Shown here in pieces: positions 57,863 to 64,000 of a stretch of 64,000 bases of DNA. Source of the stretch: UBA7330 sp965243485 (GTDB taxonomy: Bacteria; Bacteroidota; Bacteroidia; Cytophagales; Cyclobacteriaceae). A model generated the notes under the pieces. It made no database searches, was not told where the DNA came from, and was given only the letters and a program-made list of their open reading frames with translations. The stretch covers positions 4,216,001 through 4,280,000 of the forward strand of contig CBDEVP010000001.1 in assembly GCA_965243485.1 (NCBI GenBank). The letters run 5' to 3'. A program made the position numbers and the translations under genes. Each line of letters begins with the position of its first letter. Position 1 is the first letter of the stretch.

Positions 57863-59005
57863 TTAAAGTTTTTTACAGGCCATAAGGACCTTTGCCATCA
57901 ATATCACCGCATCCTTTGAGGCCTCCAATTGATTAAGCGTACCAGCCAGATAAATGTCCAGCTCAGGACAGTAATACATCGAGGTGCCATTCAGCCCCGA
58001 GTGTCCAATGGCCTCCCACAGTGGTAATAGTGGAGAAAGTTCTTTGAAGGAAATTTTCCGCAGCCCGAAGCCATAGGACATGCCTTTCGTTTCCGGTATC
58101 CATTGCTGCATCTCCTTATACGTATCAGCAGACACCAGTTTTCCCTCTCTCAGACCTGAAAAAAAGGCAATCAGGTCTTTGCCAGTGGAAACAATCGCCC
58201 CACCCGCCCAGTCGGCGCTAAGACTCCTAAAGGAGCCAACCTCGTACTCACCTGCATACATCTCTGTCATACCCGGTACAGACTTGTTGGGCTCTGATCT
58301 TAGGTTTAGATAGGTATGATGCATTTCAAGAGGTTGGAAGATATACCGGGTGAAAAACTCATGGAGTTTCATTTTACTGACTCTTTCAATGATCATTCCC
58401 AATAGAACATATTCCGTATCCGTATAGTAATAACCATTGCCGGGTGCAAAAACTGGTTTGAAATGACGTTTAGAAAAGGCAATCAATTCATCCGGCTTCC
58501 AGCATCTATCAGGTTCACTGATGATCAAATCAAAGATGCCAGGTGAACCGTCCACAGGATCTCCGAAATAATCAGGCAGCCCTGAAGTGTGTTGCAATAG
58601 GTGGGCAACTGTGATCGAATCACCATAGTCTACGCCATCAAGGACATGCAATCCAATCATGGTCTCATCAGGCAGATATATTGCAATCGGGTCATCAAAC
58701 CGGATCTTTTCCTGGTCTACAAGCATCCCGATAGCTGAGGCCGTGAAGGTCTTACCGATACTAGCTGTGTAGAAGGGATGCTCAATGGTCACTTCCCTCC
58801 CATCCCTGAACGTCCCCCTGGCAGTATGCCATTCAAAATCATTGGACGGGGAATAAACGGACATGAACACATTGTGTACGTTTTCCATTTTCAGTTCCTT
58901 CTCTATCAGCTGATCCAGCCTTTTGATCGTTTTTTCATGATCCTTTTGTGCAAAAAGAGCATTGGCTATTGTAATGCTGAAAAGTAGTAAAACAAGCTTT
59001 TTCAT
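57863..59005 (-). CDS. Exported class C beta-lactamase-family serine hydrolase
   Basis: A 380-aa protein with a signal peptide (KKLVLLLFSITIANALFAQ). The beta-lactamase/penicillin-binding fold is visible: ASIGKTFTASAIG with the S-x-x-K nucleophile pair, YYTDTEYVLLGMIIERVS matching YxN, and IGHSGLNGTSMYY where HSG replaces KTG. The family includes D-aminopeptidases, esterases and beta-lactamases. I cannot tell which this is. Start at 59005; an upstream in-frame ATG would precede the signal peptide. Same strand as the CPBP gene, 46 bases before it, so an operon is possible. Confidence 0.88.
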   Translation of the reverse strand: MKKLVLLLFSITIANALFAQKDHEKTIKRLDQLIEKELKMENVHNVFMSVYSPSNDFEWHTARGTFRDGREVTIEHPFYTASIGKTFTASAIGMLVDQEKIRFDDPIAIYLPDETMIGLHVLDGVDYGDSITVAHLLQHTSGLPDYFGDPVDGSPGIFDLIISEPDRCWKPDELIAFSKRHFKPVFAPGNGYYYTDTEYVLLGMIIERVSKMKLHEFFTRYIFQPLEMHHTYLNLRSEPNKSVPGMTEMYAGEYEVGSFRSLSADWAGGAIVSTGKDLIAFFSGLREGKLVSADTYKEMQQWIPETKGMSYGFGLRKISFKELSPLLPLWEAIGHSGLNGTSMYYCPELDIYLAGTLNQLEASKDAVILMAKVLMACKKL

Positions 59006-59278
59006 TTTTTCTTGATAATTTTTTCGATGCAAACATCTTTTGTAAGTCGTTGGCGTTCGTCCGATATTACATCAGAATGAAATCCCGAACATATTTTTAG
59101 CCAGCAGTCAACCAGTTTTACAAAACCTGCTTTAGAGACTCCAATGACAATTTCCTTCGTGTCATTCAGGTAAAAATAGTCCTGATTTTCACTTCCTCAT
59201 GCTGTGGCATAATTCAAGACGATTAGCACATGTCGATTTTACACTTTTGGCACATCAATCATTTTAAAAGCAGATCAA

Positions 59279-60163
59279 ATGGAAAATATCATCATAGCAG
59301 GTGCAACCGGATATTTAGGAAGCCATCTTGTCAAAGAGCTCCAAAGAGTGAACTTTTCTTTTCAGGCCATCGCCAGGAATACAGAGCGTCTTAAAGCACA
59401 AGGCCTGAAGTCCGACCAAATCATCAAAGCTGAAGTCACCGATCCTTCAACGTTGAGCGGACAACTTGAGAAAGCAGGCATCCTGATATCAACGGTAGGC
59501 ATTACACGTCAGAAAGATGGCCTCACCTATATGGACGTTGATTACCAGGCCAATATGAATTTACTCCATGAAGCCATGAAGGCCGGAATCAAGAAATTTA
59601 TTTATGTGTCGGTGATCAACGGCGATCAGATGCGACAGCTAAAGATGGTGGAAGCGAAAGAAAGATTCGTGGATGATTTAAAGGCCTCGGGCGTAGACTA
59701 CCTGATTATCCGCCCGAATGGATTCTTCTCTGATATGAAAGACTTCCTTGACATGGCCCAAAAAGGAAAGGTGTACCTATTTGGCCGTGGCAATTATAAG
59801 CTTAATCCTATTCATGGGGCTGATCTGGCAGCTGCTATTATAGAATCGATAAATAATCAACAGGATGAGCTTGTTGTGGGTGGGCCGGACATACTGACAC
59901 AAAATGAAATGGCTGAAATGGCCCTGAAAGCATGGAATAAACCGATAAAGATCTTGCATCTTCCCGATTGGACAAGGAGATCAATCATCATGATGGCGAG
60001 GTTATTTACCAATTCAAAAACCTATGGTCCCATTGAGTTTTTCCTCACCATGATGGGACAAGACAACATCGCCCCGAGATATGGAGTGAATCGTTTGGAT
60101 GCCTTTTTTGTACGGGAGGCAGACCGACTCGATAATACTTTGGAGCAAGAAGAAGAACGGTAA
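59279..60163 (+). CDS. NmrA-like NAD(P)-binding protein
   Basis: A 294-aa atypical short-chain dehydrogenase. The N-terminus is the Rossmann motif IIIAGATGYLGSHLVKEL (GxxGxxG). It continues ILISTVGITRQKD, DVDYQANMNLLHEAMKAGIK, KFIYVSVIN, DYLIIRPNGFFSDM and the C-terminal extension NPIHGADLAAAIIES. YxxxK catalytic residues are not clearly present, consistent with redox-sensing or non-catalytic NmrA proteins. Monocistronic with its own intergenic region upstream. Confidence 0.86.
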   Translation: MENIIIAGATGYLGSHLVKELQRVNFSFQAIARNTERLKAQGLKSDQIIKAEVTDPSTLSGQLEKAGILISTVGITRQKDGLTYMDVDYQANMNLLHEAMKAGIKKFIYVSVINGDQMRQLKMVEAKERFVDDLKASGVDYLIIRPNGFFSDMKDFLDMAQKGKVYLFGRGNYKLNPIHGADLAAAIIESINNQQDELVVGGPDILTQNEMAEMALKAWNKPIKILHLPDWTRRSIIMMARLFTNSKTYGPIEFFLTMMGQDNIAPRYGVNRLDAFFVREADRLDNTLEQEEER

Positions 60164-60272
60164 TGATCTGTCAAAATTTTAAATATGCTTCAGGCACTCT
60201 CGTAATTCTACTGATAGCTTTTTTAAGACCATCTTCGATTAAATTCATTAAGTTTAAACAAAGTATAACATC

Positions 60273-60941
60273 ATGAACACCTCCCCTAAGAAGCATTTTC
60301 TCATTTTTGCGATCCTTTTCACCTTAATTACGACCACCTGCATGGCCCAAATTGGGGTGCGGGGAGGTTATTCCCTCACCAATTGGAAAGGATATATTTT
60401 GGCCAGCGCAGATTTCGAATCTCAAGCATTGAACGGGTTTCACGTGGGGCTTTACGGTGAGGTGAACATCACAAACGCTATCAAGCTCGAGCCAGGACTT
60501 TATTACAGCCGGAAAGGTGCCGGCGGATCCTTCACCGATGGTAACAATGAGCTTCGGATTGACAATAAGGCCGCGTACCTGGATGTTCCTTTGCTCCTCC
60601 GGTTCTACTTCGATGGTTTCAATATCTACGGAGGCCCTCAAATGGGTTTGCTGATCACCAACGAAATTGAGGCGACCATCACCGATCTCAATACTGGAGA
60701 TAACATCTCCAGCACTACGGATACCGCAGATCAATTCAATGATACTGCCGTAGACTTTGTGCTGGGCATCGGGTATAAATTCGATCGTGGATTGAATTTC
60801 AACATCTCCTATGACATTGGGTTCACTAATATTTTGATTGACGAAGAAGCATTATCTACCGACGGGGTTCCTGGGTCCTATTACACCTGGCTTGAAGCCC
60901 AAAACAGGGTGATCAAAGTATCGGTGGGGATGTTTTTCTAG
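60273..60941 (+). CDS. Small outer-membrane beta-barrel (porin family)
   Basis: A 222-aa exported protein: signal peptide to about TTCMAQI, then eight predicted strands (IGVRGGYSLTNWKGYILASA, LKLEPGLYYSRKGAGG-like, GFNIYGGPQMGLLI, VDFVLGIGYKFDRGLNFNIS, RVIKVSVGMFF). This is the OMP_b-brl_2/OmpA-barrel layout common in Bacteroidota. It ends in Phe. A decayed copy of the 3' half lies at 53917-54243. Confidence 0.8.
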   Translation: MNTSPKKHFLIFAILFTLITTTCMAQIGVRGGYSLTNWKGYILASADFESQALNGFHVGLYGEVNITNAIKLEPGLYYSRKGAGGSFTDGNNELRIDNKAAYLDVPLLLRFYFDGFNIYGGPQMGLLITNEIEATITDLNTGDNISSTTDTADQFNDTAVDFVLGIGYKFDRGLNFNISYDIGFTNILIDEEALSTDGVPGSYYTWLEAQNRVIKVSVGMFF

Positions 60942-61257
60942 ATATTCAGCTTTTCCCCAGTGATTCACAGTCTTTCGTTGCCATTCTCTCCCGTTGTAAT
61001 AAAATAAAGGAAACCTCTGAAGGTTATTCACCGATCAAAGAAGAACACATACAGTCGGCACTTCCTGTCTTATTTTTTAGTCATCGATAGCCGGTCTTAG
61101 TAAACAAGTTTTTCAAAAAGTAACCCCTCGTTCCGTGAGTCTTTTTTCGATTAGGATCTAATTCATCTTTCCGGGTGATCCTGGTAATACCTGCTCTTTG
61201 AGTGATTTACACAATTCCACCAAATGCTCCAGCTGAGATTACAGGCGCAAAGACTGG
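60942..61257. other. Gene-free interval
   Basis: 316 bases between the barrel gene and the convergent CPBP gene. I see no gene, strong hairpin or repeat of the families described here. Confidence 0.6.
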
Positions 61258-62127
61258 TCAGGTCGCCAAACCGCGATGATTTCTAATAAAAAAGATGCCC
61301 AGTACCACAAGCCAAAGCAGGATAGCCCTGATCAGAATATAAATAAGCAATTTATTACTCTCAAGTACAGGATCCATGATCACTAAGCTGGCTACTAAAC
61401 TTATGTGCATCAGGATATTGATCAGCAGGCTTTGTGTGTTATCATAGACCCAGACCATGAGTATACGAAAAGCTGGTAGCCAGGAAAAGAGCTGGACAAG
61501 CAATAAAAGTGATGCCGGTATTGAAGTAAAACTATCTACCTGCCAAAACAGGATGAAGTGCCATGCTCCCCATAACAGTCCAATAATGAGTCCTGTCTTA
61601 ATGATTCCGAACCCTGGCTTTAGTTTAGGGGTGGCATACCCCGTCCAGCCCAGTTCTTCAAAAAATGCAACAAATAACCCTGCAACCAGACCCATCGCTG
61701 CCAGAGAGAAGAGATCTTCAGATGTAGCAAAGATCGCCGATGATCCTGGGAAGTAAATAGTGAAAATGAAAACACTGATCAGGGTTGTTACGGGTGCAAT
61801 TGATATTCCGAACAAATACCATTTCCAGCTAATTCTCCAAAGCCCTAATCGAAATAAAAGAGCCTTGATCCCTTTCCCTTTCTCAAATACATACAATAAT
61901 GAAATGCAGGAGAGACTGGGGCCAAGCAGTATGACCATTCCTACCATTTCCTGTTGCTCCGGAGTTACAGGAATAGTTTCACTTCCAAAGATCAGAAAAA
62001 GTGCTCCCCAGGAAATGATAAAAGTCAAAGCAAAAAAGTAAATGACTTCTTTCGTTCTGTTTTCCACTTGATCATCAAGGTTCAATATGGCCTTATTGGA
62101 TCCTGAAATTAAAACTGAATTCAGCAA
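61258..62127 (-). CDS. CPBP-family intramembrane protease
   Basis: A 289-aa membrane protein with about eight helices and a hydrophilic N-terminus. The CPBP motifs are visible: EELGWTGYATPKL (EExxW-type catalytic pair), GLLWGAWHFILFW (the His site) and a later ILMHISLVAS with another His. Second CPBP protein in the window, only weakly similar to the one at 57109. Substrate unknown. Confidence 0.87.
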   Translation of the reverse strand: MLNSVLISGSNKAILNLDDQVENRTKEVIYFFALTFIISWGALFLIFGSETIPVTPEQQEMVGMVILLGPSLSCISLLYVFEKGKGIKALLFRLGLWRISWKWYLFGISIAPVTTLISVFIFTIYFPGSSAIFATSEDLFSLAAMGLVAGLFVAFFEELGWTGYATPKLKPGFGIIKTGLIIGLLWGAWHFILFWQVDSFTSIPASLLLLVQLFSWLPAFRILMVWVYDNTQSLLINILMHISLVASLVIMDPVLESNKLLIYILIRAILLWLVVLGIFFIRNHRGLAT

Positions 62128-62256
62128 TTCAAAACGACATCAGTCAAAAGCACAGATGATCCTGGTCAGTGTGTCATACCTTTCCCCGATACACATCCTA
62201 TCTCAGCGTCCAAACCTTTCCATTCTTCCATTTTCTGCTTAAATTGTAAATAGGCT

Positions 62257-62955
62257 ATGATGAAACTGACCGGATGCATTTTTTTGATCTCCTTCTTCCT
62301 GCTCACAATACCGCAGCAGGATGTGTACCGGGAAGAACGCCAACATATGGTCGAAGAGCAGCTTGCCCAACGGGGGATCAAAGATCAGGCTACCCTGCAG
62401 GCGATGAAAGCGGTGCCCCGGCATCAGTTTGTCGCTTCATCTCGTCAGGAACAGGCCTACTCTGACGGCCCCCTGCCGATCGGTCATGGGCAGACCATCT
62501 CCCAGCCTTACATCGTGGCCTATATGACGGAGCTGCTCAGGCCGGGCCCGGACGATGTCATGCTGGAAGTGGGTACCGGCTCCGGATACCAGGCCGCGGT
62601 ACTGTCGGAGATCGTGAAAGAGGTACACACCATCGAGATCATTGAGGCACTGGCAACAAGCGCCCGCCAGCGGCTGAAGGACCTGAACTATGACAACGTG
62701 ACCGTCTACCACGGCGATGGCTACTATGGAAAGGAAGCAGAGGGCCCGTTCGACGGGATTGTGGTCACAGCGGCTTCCGAACACATACCCCCGCCCCTGA
62801 TCGAACAGCTGAAGGACGGTGGAAAGATGATCATTCCGGTAGGGTCTCCTTTCATGACCCAGCAGTTGGTATTAGTAACCAAAACCGGGGGTAAGGCCAG
62901 AACTAAAAACCTGATACCTGTCCGTTTTGTACCTTTTACAAGGGAAACCCGGTAA
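62257..62955 (+). CDS. pcm: Protein-L-isoaspartate O-methyltransferase with signal peptide
   Basis: A 232-aa SAM-dependent enzyme that methylates L-isoaspartyl residues so that damaged proteins can be repaired. The PCMT signatures are VPRHQFVASSRQEQAYSDGP, LPIGHGQTISQPYIVAYMTE, LEVGTGSGYQAAVLSEIV, FDGIVVTAASEHIPPPLIEQ and GGKMIIPVG. The N-terminus MMKLTGCIFLISFFLLTIPQ is a clear signal peptide, unlike cytosolic Pcm of most bacteria, although SAM supply outside the membrane is not obvious. Cys7 could instead be a lipid site but the surroundings are poor for a lipobox. The next gene starts in the TAATG overlap. Confidence 0.9.
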   Translation: MMKLTGCIFLISFFLLTIPQQDVYREERQHMVEEQLAQRGIKDQATLQAMKAVPRHQFVASSRQEQAYSDGPLPIGHGQTISQPYIVAYMTELLRPGPDDVMLEVGTGSGYQAAVLSEIVKEVHTIEIIEALATSARQRLKDLNYDNVTVYHGDGYYGKEAEGPFDGIVVTAASEHIPPPLIEQLKDGGKMIIPVGSPFMTQQLVLVTKTGGKARTKNLIPVRFVPFTRETR

Positions 62956-64000
62956 TGGATCGAACCCCTCTCCGGCTGATTCCGGCTGTTGGTCTTACCT
63001 CCATGTCAATGGTAGCCTATCAGCTGCATTTGTCACATTTCTTAAGCCTGGTACAGTGGCATCACTTCGCCTTCATGGTGATTTCAGTGGCTCTGCTCGG
63101 TCTGGGGGCCGGCGGCACACTGCTGGCAATCTTCCGCAGCTGGTTCTTGGTGCGGTCGGGCTTTCTGCTCCCCTTCCTGATGATCCTATCCGGACTCCTC
63201 CTGTCCGTTGCAATACGTATTTCAAGGATCCCTGCAATCCGGTTTGATTCTTACCGGCTGTTCATCGACCCGGAACAGGCCCTCCATCTGCTGGCTACGT
63301 ACCTGCTTTTTTTCCTGCCCTTTCTCGCGGGAGGTCTGGCCATCGGGCTGGTCTATGTGAAATATACTACCCAAACAGGCAAATACTATTTTGCAGACCT
63401 GCTGGGTGCCGGTCTCGGAGGTCCTTTGGCCATCCTGCTGTTCTGGAATGTCCAACCCATAGCCATCTCATCCCTCATTGCCCTTCTACCACTTGTGGCA
63501 GGCCTTTTTCTCTTACGAAAAGTACACTTGAGATGGTATCTACCGCTTATGGCCTCGGTACTTTTCAGCATTCTGTACAATCAGCAGGTCCCTTTCAACC
63601 CTCATCACTCAGAATACAAGTCAATGAGCCAGGCAATGCAGCTTCCTGAAGTGGAAGTGATTGCTGAGCAAAACAGCCCGTACGGATTGGTGCAGGCCCT
63701 GTATGCACCTACAATGCGCTACGGACCCGGCCTGAGCGTCAGTTTTACGGGCGAGGTGCCCCAAAACCATACGGTCTACAACAATGCCGACTGGTTTGGG
63801 GTTGTCATTCTCTTTTCCAGGCAGGATACCTCCCACATCCTGGATTACACTACCTCTGGTCTCCCCTATCACCTGAGCAGTCCCTATTCGGTGCTCATCC
63901 CCCGTTCGTCCACCGGAGTGTTGATTGCACAGGCAGTCACAAAAAAAGCCAGCAGGATCGTCGGGCTGGAACCCCACGGAGCGGTCACGGACCTGATGAA
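62955..64000 (+). CDS. Spermidine-synthase-like integral membrane protein (3' truncated)
   Basis: Frame open to the end of the window, 348 codons visible. The ATG overlaps the pcm stop (TAATG), so the two are co-translated. The first ~230 residues are hydrophobic helices (FAFMVISVALLGLGAGGTLL, YLLFFLPFLAGGLAIGLVYV). KYYFADLLGAGLGGPL is the loop pattern I associate with membrane-fused spermidine/spermine-synthase-like proteins. The last ~110 visible residues turn soluble (EQNSPYGLVQALY, SVLIPRSSTGVLI), the beginning of the synthase-like domain. The reaction is not determined. Confidence 0.75.
   Translation, partial: MDRTPLRLIPAVGLTSMSMVAYQLHLSHFLSLVQWHHFAFMVISVALLGLGAGGTLLAIFRSWFLVRSGFLLPFLMILSGLLLSVAIRISRIPAIRFDSYRLFIDPEQALHLLATYLLFFLPFLAGGLAIGLVYVKYTTQTGKYYFADLLGAGLGGPLAILLFWNVQPIAISSLIALLPLVAGLFLLRKVHLRWYLPLMASVLFSILYNQQVPFNPHHSEYKSMSQAMQLPEVEVIAEQNSPYGLVQALYAPTMRYGPGLSVSFTGEVPQNHTVYNNADWFGVVILFSRQDTSHILDYTTSGLPYHLSSPYSVLIPRSSTGVLIAQAVTKKASRIVGLEPHGAVTDLM

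Noticed and set aside
63386..63977. Minus-strand frames over the final membrane protein
   Set aside because: The plus-strand frame is open from 62955 to the window end with a coupled start and real membrane helices, so these are shadows.

Overview
The window looks like one chromosomal segment of a member of the Bacteroidota, probably a Cytophagales-like or other marine or soil lineage (the phylum is a confident inference, the lower ranks are not). The evidence is a TonB-box-type carboxypeptidase-regulatory domain, DUF4493-like and DUF6250-like secreted proteins, OmpA-like eight-stranded barrels, a Tat-exported Gfo/Idh/MocA oxidoreductase, a TPR-AraC regulator, and a promoter matching the Bacteroidota TTTG/TAnnTTTG pattern. 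No rRNA, tRNA or CRISPR array was recognised.

Region 1 (1-17.6 kb) is an energy-metabolism locus on the plus strand. After a 5'-truncated metallo-hydrolase/rhodanese gene and a terminator come a small HEPN-like protein, an oversized pyruvate:ferredoxin oxidoreductase (NifJ, 1649 aa), and tightly overlapping rnfC-D-G-E-A. A tiny Cys-rich membrane peptide, a ferredoxin-NADP reductase-like flavoprotein and rnfB follow, then korA-korB for a two-subunit 2-oxoacid:ferredoxin oxidoreductase. The last gene (15867-17633) is a cofactor-less paralogue of the C-terminal half of this same NifJ. Together the genes describe an oxidative 2-oxoacid to ferredoxin to Rnf/NAD or NADPH route, with one apparent pseudoenzyme subunit.

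Region 2 (17.6-28.7 kb) holds dps, scattered membrane and secreted proteins, a sodium:solute symporter, and a four-gene envelope cluster of unknown function (23148-28743).

Region 3 (28.7-38.7 kb) is accessory. Two small GIY-YIG nuclease genes are each bracketed by a pair of REPIN-like palindromic repeats, forming two related composite cassettes of about 0.6 kb. Near them lie a Tat-signal remnant, an ion-channel-like membrane protein, a 99-bp MITE-like element with perfect 17-bp inverted ends, and a higBA pair whose toxin has lost its N-terminal half next to a repeat. A restriction-modification island follows (PIN-like protein, PD-(D/E)xK endonuclease, C5-methyltransferase with a long overlapping frame, HTH controller, Vsr), then yefM-yoeB behind an almost leaderless promoter.

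Region 4 (38.7-64 kb) is mostly envelope and degradative functions: S10 carboxypeptidase, Asp-box propeller protein, propeller lipoprotein with a duplicated 3' remnant, L,D-transpeptidase, FKBP, a zeta-like toxin with a 46-aa partner, a MocA oxidoreductase, a heparinase-like protein, an Omp85-type barrel, GreB, a TPR-AraC regulator, two CPBP proteases, a beta-lactamase-family hydrolase, an NmrA-like protein, a barrel with a decayed copy 6 kb away, an exported-looking PCM, and the 5' end of a spermidine-synthase-like membrane protein.
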